This document shows positions 44,832-54,352 of a DNA stretch of 64,000 bases, piece after piece. The DNA lies in the NCBI GenBank assembly GCA_964353875.1, contig CAYGXU010000001.1, forward strand, positions 1 to 64,000, in the 5' to 3' direction. Position 1 is the first letter of the stretch, and every line of letters begins with the position of its first letter. The notes under the pieces are model-generated. The model searched no databases. It had not been told where the DNA came from and was given only the letters and a program-made list of their open reading frames with translations. The DNA is from MGNI01 sp964353875 (GTDB lineage: Bacteria; Chloroflexota; Anaerolineae; Anaerolineales; E44-bin32). The translations under genes and the position numbers were made by a program.

Positions 44832-44887
44832 CTTCTCCAAGTAGTAGGGAAGAGATCAATCCTTTTACAGGTGACGAATAAACTAAA

Positions 44888-45742
44888 ATGAGAGCATTTT
44901 TAAAGAAACTATTCTGGATCGTCACAGCACCGATACGAATCATCACCTGGCCTTTCCGCAGGATCCGGGAATTCATCAATTACGAACCCGAAGATACTTC
45001 AACACCAGATGTGTTCGCTCGTACAATCGAACAGCCTATGGTGCTAATTGAGCACCTGGATGCGTTGAGGAAACACCTCTTCCGTGCTCTGGCGGTCCTC
45101 GCCGTCACGACCATGATCAGTTTCTCTTTTGCTGGAAAAATTCTCGACTTCTTGTCCAACCCCGTCGGTGGGATCAAAGCCTTACAAGCAATCGAAGTGA
45201 CGGAATCGGTGGGAGCCTTCATGCGTGTCTCCCTGCTCAGCGGGTTTACATTGGCCTTCCCTTATATCCTTGTGGAAGTGTTTGCCTTTGTTAATCCGGG
45301 TTTGAAGCGCCGAGAGAGAATCCTAATCCTGGCTGCCGTGCCCATTGCTGCCCTGCTCTTTCTTCTTGGCCTGGCATTCGCCTATTTCATTATGTTGCCT
45401 GCTGCACTTCCTTTCTTAATGAGTTTTTTAGGGATAAAGACCATTCCACGCCCCTCTAACTACATTAGTTTTGTCACCAACCTGATGTTTTGGATTGGCA
45501 TCGCCTTTCAATTTCCACTCCTCATCTATGCTCTTGCTGCAATGGGTGTGGTCAAGGCAAGGTCTTTAATTAATGGGTGGCGATTTGCCATCATCGGCAT
45601 CGCTGTCCTGGCAGCATTGGTGACTCCCACCGTGGATCCGGTCAATATGGCATTAGTGATGGCGCCGATGGCTGTTCTGTATTTTCTCAGTATTGGCCTG
45701 GCTTCGATCGCCCAACGAGGGCGGGAACGACGCCAATCCTGA
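44888..45742 (+). CDS. tatC: Sec-independent translocase protein TatC with N-terminal extension
   Basis: 284 residues. The core begins at about 53 with IEHLDALRKHLFRALAVLAV (the HL.ELR motif, here HLDALR), followed by FVNPGLKRRERI and six hydrophobic helices. About 50 residues precede the core and are amphipathic and basic (FRRIREFINYEPEDTSTPD), which most TatC proteins lack. It recognises twin-Arg signal peptides. It follows tatA by 56 bp. Confidence 0.94.
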   Translation: MRAFLKKLFWIVTAPIRIITWPFRRIREFINYEPEDTSTPDVFARTIEQPMVLIEHLDALRKHLFRALAVLAVTTMISFSFAGKILDFLSNPVGGIKALQAIEVTESVGAFMRVSLLSGFTLAFPYILVEVFAFVNPGLKRRERILILAAVPIAALLFLLGLAFAYFIMLPAALPFLMSFLGIKTIPRPSNYISFVTNLMFWIGIAFQFPLLIYALAAMGVVKARSLINGWRFAIIGIAVLAALVTPTVDPVNMALVMAPMAVLYFLSIGLASIAQRGRERRQS

Positions 45743-46038
45743 TCGGACACATCGACACTCAGAAAGACCGTAGCGAAAACGCAGCGAATTATGAATTCAA
45801 CGAGCAATGGCTAGTCACCTTGATCATCGGTAAGGAAGGTTTTAATCAATGATCTTTTGCCCTCCCTTCTCCTTATGAGTACAATCGAAAGAGATCACAT
45901 CAAAGGACAATCGAATTCCAGAAATCTATAGACAAGACAGAAAAAGCCAGCGAATAAGGCCATTTCCTATCCTTCTTGTACCAGAGAGCGTGGTTTACGC
46001 TTTAGATCAGATTGGACAGGCCGGATAAGACGAATCCT

Positions 46039-46740
46039 ATGCCTCAAAAAGCCACCTCCGACCATCCAAATCTCACCAAATTAACCGAGCGTCTACGCAG
46101 GACGCAATGGGTATGGGCAGGTGTATTTGCGTCAATGAGCTGGATCACCCTATCCGTTATGGGGAAGGAGTATCCGCTGGCTGCCGCTCCTTGGCTTATC
46201 ATTTCAGTCTTGCTGATCGTGGGAAAAGAACCAGCATATTTCGCTTTGATCGCTGTTCAATGGGGTCTTTCCTTGTTGTCAATGCTTCCAGGTTTGAACC
46301 GGTTTATCGGCCCAGATCCGTTTTCGATGATCTTCATGCCAAGTCTGGTGGAGGGGCTTACATTTTCCATGGTGCGGATTCTTCTCCTGCTTATCGCCTG
46401 GAACCAATTCCTTTGCTACAGAATCCTGTACGGCATAGCTCGAAAAGCTCAACACGAGAAATCCCTGTTAGAACTGCCGGAAGTTATTCCCAACAAAGCC
46501 ACAATCCTGGCAAAGATTGCTCTTACTCTCGCATTTCTTGCTATCCTGACCATTTGGGGAACGATTTTCCTGCGCTCTCCTAAAGAAATCGAATACTCTA
46601 CTTTCTTTGCCTATTTGTCCGCCTCTTTTGCGATTGGCTTGGGCGCTGGGGCGCTTTTCTCCCCAAATAAACATCGGAGTATGGCGGGTGCGAGTGTTGG
46701 ATTGGGGTCTTTCGCGATTGTCTCAATCTTGGTTGTGTAG
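46039..46740 (+). CDS. polytopic membrane protein of unknown function
   Basis: 233 residues from the ATG at 46039; a TTG at 46012 adds nine. Six or seven hydrophobic helices are spread along the chain with a cytoplasmic-looking basic loop (YRILYGIARKAQHEK) in the middle. I compared it by eye with EcfT-type transporters and saw no ECF signature. The next gene starts 25 bp downstream, so they are probably cotranscribed. Function not recognised. Confidence 0.7.
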   Translation: MPQKATSDHPNLTKLTERLRRTQWVWAGVFASMSWITLSVMGKEYPLAAAPWLIISVLLIVGKEPAYFALIAVQWGLSLLSMLPGLNRFIGPDPFSMIFMPSLVEGLTFSMVRILLLLIAWNQFLCYRILYGIARKAQHEKSLLELPEVIPNKATILAKIALTLAFLAILTIWGTIFLRSPKEIEYSTFFAYLSASFAIGLGAGALFSPNKHRSMAGASVGLGSFAIVSILVV

Positions 46741-46765
46741 CGCTATTTCATCCGATGAAAAACCC

Positions 46766-47554
46766 ATGGAAAATTTAAAAACGTTGGTCCCGCCGATAGA
46801 CAATCTCTCCAACCTGCAAGCCCACCGCATCCGTGGTGTAATCTTACTTCGGCTACTCATATTGGCTTTAATTGGACTGCTCGGCATGCTCGCCATTTTT
46901 TCAGTCGGAATCTGGCGCTGGCAATACGCAGCCAACCATTTTGGACCGGCAGTGATATGGCGTTGGATTGCACCCGCATTATTCCCTGCATTGGCATTGG
47001 GATTGATCGGCACGGCTGCCCTTATCCATTTTCTCAAGATCAGACGAATCGAAGTCCAAACATCTCCGATGGGCATCACCCTCCGCAAAGGCCGAAAACT
47101 CGATACAATTCTATGGAAAGAAGTGGAGTTGATCCATACCTTCTCGATTCAGTATGGGATTCCTGGCCTGATTTGGGCGCGAAAAATGGAAATCGTTCTA
47201 CAATTAAAAAACGGGCGTCGAATAACCTTCAATCAGACATTGGAGGATATTGAAATCCTCATCAATATGGTTAAACATTACGTTTACCCAACATTATTTC
47301 GAAATCTTCAGCTTGCCTTCAATCAGGGAGAGCCAATTCGCTTTGGCCCATTGATACTCACTTCGAAAGGTATCTTGAATGGTCGTAAAGTCCTGCGCTG
47401 GCAAGATATTGGCCAAATTAGACTTCACCAAGGCAAACTTCAACTCCAGCCGATTAGCAACTCTAGGGGACCGAAATTTGCCATACAAGCCCACAAAATC
47501 CCTAATGTCGATCTATGTATTCAACTTCTGCATCAGTTAGGTCCAAAATCATGA
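46766..47554 (+). CDS. membrane protein with two helices and a PH-like cytoplasmic part
   Basis: 262 residues from the ATG at 46766; a longer frame from 46607 overlaps the preceding gene. Two hydrophobic helices lie near residues 25-47 and 65-88, followed by a beta-rich domain with VQTSPMGITLRKGRKLDTILWKEVELIH, reminiscent of the PH-like fold in bacterial DUF proteins. A second strand-rich copy (LILTSKGILNGRKVLRWQDIGQIRL) repeats the pattern. No enzyme motif. Its TGA overlaps the next gene's ATG (ATGA). Confidence 0.75.
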   Translation: MENLKTLVPPIDNLSNLQAHRIRGVILLRLLILALIGLLGMLAIFSVGIWRWQYAANHFGPAVIWRWIAPALFPALALGLIGTAALIHFLKIRRIEVQTSPMGITLRKGRKLDTILWKEVELIHTFSIQYGIPGLIWARKMEIVLQLKNGRRITFNQTLEDIEILINMVKHYVYPTLFRNLQLAFNQGEPIRFGPLILTSKGILNGRKVLRWQDIGQIRLHQGKLQLQPISNSRGPKFAIQAHKIPNVDLCIQLLHQLGPKS

Positions 47555-50031
47555 AACGAGTTCGGTTTTTACATCTCCTCCTTCCTGCTCTAATTCTTTC
47601 GCTGGCATCCTGCTCGTGGCTAGGTGGAACGCCTTCCACAACTGGTCAGCCAACTCCTCCCTTCTCAACAGTAGATCCGACGCCTATTCCGCTTTCCGAT
47701 GTCACCATCACAGTGATCGCACCAGCCTCCACGCCAGCGAATGCGGAGATCTTCATGGTCGTCTTGGACGAAGTAACTGGCTGGCCTTACAATAACAAAT
47801 TTCTCCCCCTCACTCGGATGAGCGATGGCCGTTGGCAAATTACACTAACCCCCCCAGCAGGTACGTTATTGCGCTATCGTTATTTACGACGTTCCCCTTC
47901 CGAATCCATCGAATGGACCACCCATGGCGCTCCAGTGCGTTGCCGTATCCTGCATATCCCTGGTCCAACGCAGGTTGAGGATCATATTGCTGCCTGGAGC
48001 GATGCTCCATATCAGGGTCCTACCGGACGAATCATCGGTCGCATGGTTGATGCTTATACTGGATACCCCTTACCCGAGATCCTGGTACACATCGCAGGAC
48101 AATTACATTTTACTGACGGCAAAGGCAATTTCCAGGCTGAAGGTCTTGTTCCCGGTCTGCACACGATCACTGCTTTTAGCTTCGATGGCTCTTATAGCCC
48201 TGCACAACAAGGCGCCATAATCGCCGCGGATAATATCACCCCAGCCCAGATGGGTCTCATCCCGGCTCAACGTGTCCAAGTGACCTTCGAAGTGACTGTC
48301 CCCGAAAATACGCTCGAAGGCACTCCAATCCGCATCGCAGGGAACTTGCGCCAACTCGGACATATCTTTACTGAATTGCAGGCAGGGATCACCACCTCGA
48401 TCGTGGATATGCCCACACTCATCGAAGTCGATCCTCAACATTACATCCAAATTATGGACCTTTATGTGGGAACTGACGTACGATATAAATATACACTTGG
48501 GGATGGTCTCTGGAATGCTGAACGGGATGAAGAAGGTCAACTCATCACCCGTCAAGTAATCATTCCCAATCATGACCTGGTGATCCGAGATGGTGTGCCC
48601 CAATGGGAGGGGGCGAACCAGGGAACAATCTCCTTTTGGCTCTCTGTCCCTGCGGATACCCCCCTTACAGATGAAATCAGTATCCAGTTCAACCCCTCGA
48701 TTTGGCACCCATCGATTCCCATGTGGCGTGTAGGCGATCACAATTGGTTTTATTCACTCCACAGTCAGATCGATCCCTTAGGTCCAGTAGGTTACCGTTA
48801 TTGTCGAAACCAGCAATGCGGTATTGCTGACGACGTCGTCAGCGCGGGTCCTGATTCCTCTGGAAGACAATTCACCTTGACAGCCTCGCAGCAAGATATC
48901 CAGGACACGGTGCAAGCCTGGAACTGGCAATCATCCAGCTCCATCACAGGAACCATTCCGGCCATGGAGGTCAGCCCTCGTCCGGAATTTAAGGTTGGGG
49001 TCGAGCTACTCCCTCATTACCGGACGACATGGAAACCTTACATGAAGATCGGTCTGCAAGAAATCGCCAGCCTTGGGGCGAATGCCATCATTCTCACTCC
49101 CTCTTGGGCGGCGACACAAAATAATCCTCTCCCCTCGATTGAATTTGACCCTGCTTACGCACCATATGGCGATTTCTTGAAAGCGGTGATTCGCGAAGCC
49201 CAAGCGCTTGGTTTAGAGGTTATCCTCCACCCTACGATCGAATTTCCCAGGGCAAATCCAACGGATTGGTGGTGGTCAGCAGGACGGAATGATGCCTGGT
49301 GGACATCCTTTTATGATCGCTATGAAGCTTTCATCCTTACCTACGCAAAATTAGCGGCTGAAAGCGACATCTCAAAGATCGTCCTCGGTGGTCCTGAGGT
49401 CGCTCCAGCACTCCCCGACGGTCAATTGGTGGACGGATCCCCCTCCCAGGCTCCTGTCCTTGCAGCTGGGTTTTGGAGAAGTCTCATCACCGATACGCGC
49501 GCAATCTATTCCGGACCGATCGCTTTCGAACTTGAACTGGGGGCATCGCTGCAAACACTCCCTCCCTTCCTGGATAGTATTGACGAGATTCATATAGATT
49601 GGCATGCTCCTTTAACCAATGAAGTTGAAACAGGCTTTCCCGAACTTCAGGCCGCCGCAAGATCACAATTGATGAATAACATTCTTGGCGTTCAAGCATT
49701 GCAGGGAAAACCTATTGTATTAAGCATTGAATATCCATCCGTGGACGGCGGTGCGACTGGATGCCCAATTCTTGCAGAAAGTGGGTGCCTGCCTGCTTCT
49801 GCTTTTGATCAGGGGGCGTTGATTGGCTCAAATCTTCTTGTGGATATGGATGAGCAGGCGTTGGCAATCCAGGCCGTGCTTTCTGAAGCTTATGTTCAAA
49901 GAGCAATTACGGGTTTTTATGTTCGTCGTTATAATCCGATTGTCGCCCTAAAGGATCAATCTGCATCGGTGAATGGAAAAACTGCTGGTGAAGTGTTAAG
50001 GGCCTGGTATCCACGGATCCGTGGGCAATAA
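47551..50031 (+). CDS. large multidomain lipoprotein: CBM20-like domains plus TIM-barrel-like glycosidase domain
   Basis: 826 residues from the ATG at 47551, which overlaps the previous stop. Signal peptide with lipobox SLASC, then a Pro/Thr-rich linker. About 45-150 resembles a starch-binding CBM20-like domain, 155-235 a carboxypeptidase-regulatory-like beta domain (GRIIGRMVDAYTGYPLPEILV), 240-350 and 355-470 further beta domains of the CBM20 kind. From about 480 a TIM-barrel pattern appears (VGVELLPHY, IASLGANAIILTPSW, ALGLEVILHPTIEFP, KIVLGGPEVAP, PIVLSIEYPS) similar in plan to GH113-type hydrolases. Possible acid residues are Glu in GGPEV and SIEYPS. Polysaccharide binding or cleavage outside the cell is inferred. 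Confidence 0.75.
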   Translation: MKRVRFLHLLLPALILSLASCSWLGGTPSTTGQPTPPFSTVDPTPIPLSDVTITVIAPASTPANAEIFMVVLDEVTGWPYNNKFLPLTRMSDGRWQITLTPPAGTLLRYRYLRRSPSESIEWTTHGAPVRCRILHIPGPTQVEDHIAAWSDAPYQGPTGRIIGRMVDAYTGYPLPEILVHIAGQLHFTDGKGNFQAEGLVPGLHTITAFSFDGSYSPAQQGAIIAADNITPAQMGLIPAQRVQVTFEVTVPENTLEGTPIRIAGNLRQLGHIFTELQAGITTSIVDMPTLIEVDPQHYIQIMDLYVGTDVRYKYTLGDGLWNAERDEEGQLITRQVIIPNHDLVIRDGVPQWEGANQGTISFWLSVPADTPLTDEISIQFNPSIWHPSIPMWRVGDHNWFYSLHSQIDPLGPVGYRYCRNQQCGIADDVVSAGPDSSGRQFTLTASQQDIQDTVQAWNWQSSSSITGTIPAMEVSPRPEFKVGVELLPHYRTTWKPYMKIGLQEIASLGANAIILTPSWAATQNNPLPSIEFDPAYAPYGDFLKAVIREAQALGLEVILHPTIEFPRANPTDWWWSAGRNDAWWTSFYDRYEAFILTYAKLAAESDISKIVLGGPEVAPALPDGQLVDGSPSQAPVLAAGFWRSLITDTRAIYSGPIAFELELGASLQTLPPFLDSIDEIHIDWHAPLTNEVETGFPELQAAARSQLMNNILGVQALQGKPIVLSIEYPSVDGGATGCPILAESGCLPASAFDQGALIGSNLLVDMDEQALAIQAVLSEAYVQRAITGFYVRRYNPIVALKDQSASVNGKTAGEVLRAWYPRIRGQ

Positions 50032-50365
50032 TTACAAGTTCGAAATGGATTGCCATATTCCAAGAGCGGGCTGAGAAGGTTGTGCCATCCCCTCCCATCA
50101 GGCAAACCGAAATCATCGTCGGGAGTATTGGCAAACGATCACAAGGTGTATCAAGCAATCCGCCGGGAGCTCTCAGATAATTAAGTAATTCGATTAATTT
50201 CGCAAACTCTCCACATCAAGATCGTTCAATACCCGGAAAGGGAGGAATATCTCAAGGAAAGGACATCGATCGAAACATTCAATTCTTCAAGATACTATTT
50301 GCATCCTTTCTGAAATGAGAAGAGATGCGGTCGCAGTCAACTGAGTGAAGAATGCGAGGAAGACC
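50032..50365. other. 334-bp intergenic region
   Basis: Between the lipoprotein stop and the acyl-CoA dehydrogenase start. AT-rich around 50180. No promoter, RNA or ORF of quality recognised. Confidence 0.4.
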
Positions 50366-51514
50366 ATGGATTTTGAATTAAAAAACGAACAAAAGATGTG
50401 GCAGAAGAGCGTACATGATTTTTGCGCCGCAGAGGTCAAACCCAAAGCAGCCGAAATGGATGCAAAGGCCAGTTTCAACCAAGAGGCGATAAGGAAGATG
50501 AGTCCATTGGGTTTACTCGGACTGAATGTCGCCGAGGCTTACGGCGGGGCGGGTGTGGACAGCCTCAGCGCGGCAATCGCCATTGAGGAATTAGGGTGGG
50601 CTTGTGGCGGAACAGCGCTTTCCATCGCCGCCCACAACAGCTTGGGATGCGCTCCTATTGCCAGGTTCGGAAGTGAGGAACAAAAACAGAGATGGCTGCC
50701 GGGACTGACCAGTGGCTCAAGTGGGCTGGGCGCGTTGGCTCTCACTGAGCCTGGCGGAGGTACGGATTTAATGGGTGCAGTCCAAACGAGAGCAATCCTT
50801 ATAGGGGAAAAATGGATCATTAATGGGAACAAAGCCTGGATCACCAATGCCAGCCTTGCTCCGCTAATCGTGACCCTCTGTCGTACTGACCCTGCCGGCG
50901 GTTCACAGTCTTTCAGCCTGATCCTCATCCCCACGGATACTCCTGGGCTCCATATCCACCCACCAGAGAGCAAGATGGGCGTGCGCGCTTCCCCCACCCA
51001 TGCTGTAAGCTTTGAGAATGTACAGGTCCCCGCCGATCATGTCCTGGGAAAAGCGGGGGAGGGTCTATACCAGACATTGGAAATCCTGGATGGAGGCAGA
51101 ATTGGCATTGGTGCTATCTCGATCGGATTGTCACGTGCAGCGCTCGAGGAGGCGAAACAATATGTCCACGAGCGCCAGAGCTTTGGCGTACCCCTGGCAA
51201 AGCATCAAGCTATTCAATGGATGATTGCAGATGCAGCGATGGAAATCGAAGCGGCGCGGCTGATGATCTTCAAGGCAGCCTGGCTTAAAGATCAGGGTGT
51301 TTCTTTCAATAAGATGGCGGCCATGGGGAAACTATTCGCGACAGAGATGGCAGAAAGGGTCTGTCGCAACGCCATTCAAATCCTGGGAAGTTATGGCTAT
51401 AGCAGCGAGTATCCGGTGGAACGGTATTATCGTGATGCTCGCCTGATGACCATTGGCGAAGGAACGAGTGAGGTGCAGCGAATGGTCATCGCCAAGCGCG
51501 AACTCTCTCCATAA
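50366..51514 (+). CDS. acyl-CoA dehydrogenase
   Basis: 382 residues from the ATG at 50366, behind GAGGAAG; the upstream ATG at 50345 is less likely. Typical blocks are VAEAYGGAGVDSLSAAIAIEELGW, ALTEPGGGTDLMG (FAD and substrate contacts), KAWITNA, RQSFGVPLAKHQAIQWMIAD and IGEGTSEVQRMVIA, with Glu365 at the position of the catalytic base in butyryl-CoA dehydrogenases. It oxidises short- or medium-chain acyl-CoA to enoyl-CoA, passing electrons to ETF, or serves as a reductase partner in fermentation. No etf genes are adjacent. Confidence 0.94.
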   Translation: MDFELKNEQKMWQKSVHDFCAAEVKPKAAEMDAKASFNQEAIRKMSPLGLLGLNVAEAYGGAGVDSLSAAIAIEELGWACGGTALSIAAHNSLGCAPIARFGSEEQKQRWLPGLTSGSSGLGALALTEPGGGTDLMGAVQTRAILIGEKWIINGNKAWITNASLAPLIVTLCRTDPAGGSQSFSLILIPTDTPGLHIHPPESKMGVRASPTHAVSFENVQVPADHVLGKAGEGLYQTLEILDGGRIGIGAISIGLSRAALEEAKQYVHERQSFGVPLAKHQAIQWMIADAAMEIEAARLMIFKAAWLKDQGVSFNKMAAMGKLFATEMAERVCRNAIQILGSYGYSSEYPVERYYRDARLMTIGEGTSEVQRMVIAKRELSP

Positions 51515-51630
51515 TGTGGAATATATCTCGAAAGAAGATGCTCTTCCCTCCATTGGAATTGTATCGAGACGGGAAGATTTCCCATTTGAAAGTCGAAAGA
51601 AACAAACATCTCAAGAATCAACTATTAAAG

Positions 51631-51658
51631 AGCTCAACCCTAAATTGGATTGAGCTCA
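51631..51658. terminator. bidirectional hairpin between convergent genes
   Basis: GAGCTCAA (51631-51638) pairs with TTGAGCTC (51651-51658), loop of 12, between the acyl-CoA dehydrogenase and the small membrane-protein gene. T-containing sequence follows on both strands. Confidence 0.55.
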
Positions 51659-51692
51659 TCCTATGTTAAATAACCTTAGTTACTTTAATAGA

Positions 51693-51971
51693 TCACGGAT
51701 TGGGTTCTGACTTTTCGCTTTCCTTCATGCCGCTATCCTTCTTTCGCATGAGCAAATACTTATATACGAAATACCAGATGACACATAGAACCCCTACGAT
51801 GGCCCAAATCGGAAAGCCGCTTTTAATCGCCAGCCACCAGTCTTTGTTAGTAAAAAGACCGATGTAGACGGTGATCGCCACCCAGACAATCAAAAACGTG
51901 CTAAAGAGCCAGAAACGCATCAAATTCAACAGTTTCTTATTTTGATCAGACATCGATTTTTCCTCAGCCAT
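51693..51971 (-). CDS. small two-helix membrane protein
   Basis: 92 residues. Helices lie at about 19-39 (LFSTFLIVWVAITVYIGLF) and 52-70 (FPIWAIVGVLCVIWYFVY), with charged ends and a Lys/Glu/Ser-rich tail. A strong GGAGGAG precedes ATG 51971, so I trust it as a real gene. No family recognised; the plan resembles small 2TM-domain or AtpZ-like proteins. Confidence 0.75.
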   Translation of the reverse strand: MAEEKSMSDQNKKLLNLMRFWLFSTFLIVWVAITVYIGLFTNKDWWLAIKSGFPIWAIVGVLCVIWYFVYKYLLMRKKDSGMKESEKSEPNP

Positions 51972-52537
51972 TTAAACTCCTCCAAAAGCACATTTTAGAC
52001 CAGGATCATAGATCGATTCTTCTAATCACGCAAGTGGGGTCTGAGCTCCATGCCGCACTCCAGAAAATAGGTCTTATCACGCATGATTATTTCTTTTGGC
52101 AGCTATTCAGGCAAAAACCCTAAAAGTCTATTAGGCAATCCAAACCTGCCTTTCATGCGCAAATTTCCTACAAATTTAACAACTTGTTCTACCAGAAAGA
52201 CCTTCAGGGGCTGCGTTTGCAGGTAAGGCTGAGTAGTTACCTCTTTTATTTTTCACCTGTTACCCTACTGTAGGAGTTCATGCACTTGCAGCCACCTTGG
52301 TAGCAAAGTGGGCAGTACGATTGCAGTAACCGTTGGCAATCATGGTTCAGCTGTGAGAGTCATCGTAGAAGCAAGGCAAGCATGTAGGAGAATATTTACT
52401 TAACGGAGCAACGATAAATCGTCTATCTTCACCTTCATAGTCTCTTTTCGTCCTCTTTTTCTCTTGCATCTCGCACAAGATGGTGAGAAACTTCTTCATC
52501 ATTCGTCAACAATATTCCGATTGGGAGATGATTAGCT
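51972..52537. other. 566-bp non-coding region upstream of the GH13 gene
   Basis: No coding frame of quality on either strand, no tRNA T-arm motif, no clear promoter pair. The part 52240-52420 has several short imperfect repeats of GCA-rich sequence that could be decayed coding DNA, but no homology was recognised. Confidence 0.4.
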
Positions 52538-54154
52538 ATGCATTCCTTAGATAGCTCCTGGTGGCGAAAGGGAGTCTTCTATCACATCTATCTGCGTTCC
52601 TACTCCGACAGTCAAGGGGACGGGCTGGGCGATCTTCCCGGGCTGATCTCTCGCCTGGATCATCTCAGGGGCAAGCAAGATTCCCTTGGAATCGATGCTA
52701 TCTGGCTCTCTCCGTTTTACCCATCTCCGGATAAGGATTTCGGGTATGATGTCGCTGATTACTGCGATATCGATCCTCGCTATGGCACCCTGCAGGATTT
52801 CGATCTCCTGATAACGGAAGCTCACCGTCGAGGCATTAAAGTCATGCTCGACCTGGTCTTCAACCATTCCTCCGACCAACACCCATGGTTCTTGGAATCA
52901 AGAAGTTCAAGGGAGAATCCCCAACGAAATTGGTACATTTGGCGAGATCCCACATCGGGGAAAAGACTGCCGAATAACTGGCAATCGGTCTTCGGCGGGA
53001 AAGCCTGGAAATGGGATGAAACCACTCAACAATACTATTACCATATGTTCCTCAAAGAACAGCCCGATCTCAATTGGCGCAATCGGGACGTCCGCAGCGC
53101 TTTGATGGATGTCGTCCGATTCTGGCTTAGGCGCGGCGTGGATGGTTTCCGTCTGGATGTCTTCAACATGTGGTTTAAGCATGCAGATCTATTGGACAAC
53201 CCTCCAAAAATTGGTCTGCGCGGATTCGATCGGCAGGTACACCTTTATGATGTCGATCAGCCTGAAATGCACAACGCCCTGGCGGAATTCCGCGAAGTGC
53301 TCAATTCCTTCGGCTGCCGCACCTCTGTCGGGGAGTTATCTGGGAGAGATCCCAGACGCGCTGCTTCCTATTGTGGCGAAGAGGGACTCCATATGGTTTT
53401 CAACTTCGCCTTCACTTGGTGTCGCTGGCTGCCAGCAGCTTTTCAGAAGGCGATCCTGGATTGGGAAATGGCGTTGGGCGACCAAGGCTGGCCTTGTTAT
53501 GTTCTGAGCAATCACGATGGCCCTCGCAGGCATGTCTCACGCTATGGCGGTCAACACCCTGACGAAATTGCCAAAGTGGCAGCCGCTCTGTTGCTGACAT
53601 TGCGCGGCACGCCATTCCTATATTATGGCGAGGAAATTGGCATGCTCGATGTCCCTTTACGGCGCGATCAAATGCTAGATCCCCTCAGTCGTCGTTATTG
53701 GCCTTTTCATGGCCGTGATCAAGGTCGAACACCGATGCAATGGGATTCAACCTCACAAGCCGGTTTCACCTGCGGTCAGCCCTGGCTCCCCGTTCATCCC
53801 AACTATCGGTTTCGAAATGTCGTGCAACAACGGGCTGATCCCCAATCGGTTTTCTCCTTTTACCGATCCTTGCTTCGATTACGGCAGGAGACACCCGCGT
53901 TGCACCAAGGAGCCTTCGAGGCATTACAAATCAAACCCTCACCTGGCCTCGCCTATCTTCGTCGGGATCCTTCTGGTGATGCACTTATCGCTCTGAATTT
54001 TGGAGCGAGTTCATGCCATCTGCGGTTCGATCGGAAACCCGCCGATGCCTCATGGTCCTTGGTGCTATCCTCTGATCCAGATTCGACGGCGCGCGCCTCC
54101 TATGACAAAGTCCATCTGGGTCCATTTGAAGCAGCCATCTTTTTGGCAGAATAG
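52538..54154 (+). CDS. GH13 alpha-glucosidase (oligo-1,6-glucosidase / trehalose-6-phosphate hydrolase type)
   Basis: 538 residues. All GH13 regions are visible: DLVFNHSSDQHPWF, DGFRLDVFN with the nucleophile Asp207, SVGE with the acid Glu266, and LSNHDGPR with His326-Asp327. PLP-independent hydrolase acting on alpha-1,4 or alpha-1,6 glucosides; no signal peptide, so cytoplasmic. The loop and FLYYGEEIGM block fit alpha-glucosidases rather than endo-amylases. Substrate is not decided by sequence. Ribosome site GGGAGATG. Confidence 0.93.
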   Translation: MHSLDSSWWRKGVFYHIYLRSYSDSQGDGLGDLPGLISRLDHLRGKQDSLGIDAIWLSPFYPSPDKDFGYDVADYCDIDPRYGTLQDFDLLITEAHRRGIKVMLDLVFNHSSDQHPWFLESRSSRENPQRNWYIWRDPTSGKRLPNNWQSVFGGKAWKWDETTQQYYYHMFLKEQPDLNWRNRDVRSALMDVVRFWLRRGVDGFRLDVFNMWFKHADLLDNPPKIGLRGFDRQVHLYDVDQPEMHNALAEFREVLNSFGCRTSVGELSGRDPRRAASYCGEEGLHMVFNFAFTWCRWLPAAFQKAILDWEMALGDQGWPCYVLSNHDGPRRHVSRYGGQHPDEIAKVAAALLLTLRGTPFLYYGEEIGMLDVPLRRDQMLDPLSRRYWPFHGRDQGRTPMQWDSTSQAGFTCGQPWLPVHPNYRFRNVVQQRADPQSVFSFYRSLLRLRQETPALHQGAFEALQIKPSPGLAYLRRDPSGDALIALNFGASSCHLRFDRKPADASWSLVLSSDPDSTARASYDKVHLGPFEAAIFLAE

Positions 54155-54352
54155 GAATCCAACCCAAAGATAGGTCATCTAAAGGCCAAATTCAATCATG
54201 AAAGGTGATTTGAGTTTCAACGCCATGTAGCCCTTTGGGCATATCCAACCCTCCCCTTTCAGTGTTTATTAGATAGTGAATTTTTGATAAGCTGATAATC
54301 AAAATCGTCATGATTTCAAGGTGATACCCATAGACTCAAATAAGGAGGAACG

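Noticed and set aside
46039..46740. EcfT-type transporter component
   Set aside because: Hydrophobic profile is similar but the diagnostic cytoplasmic motifs are missing.
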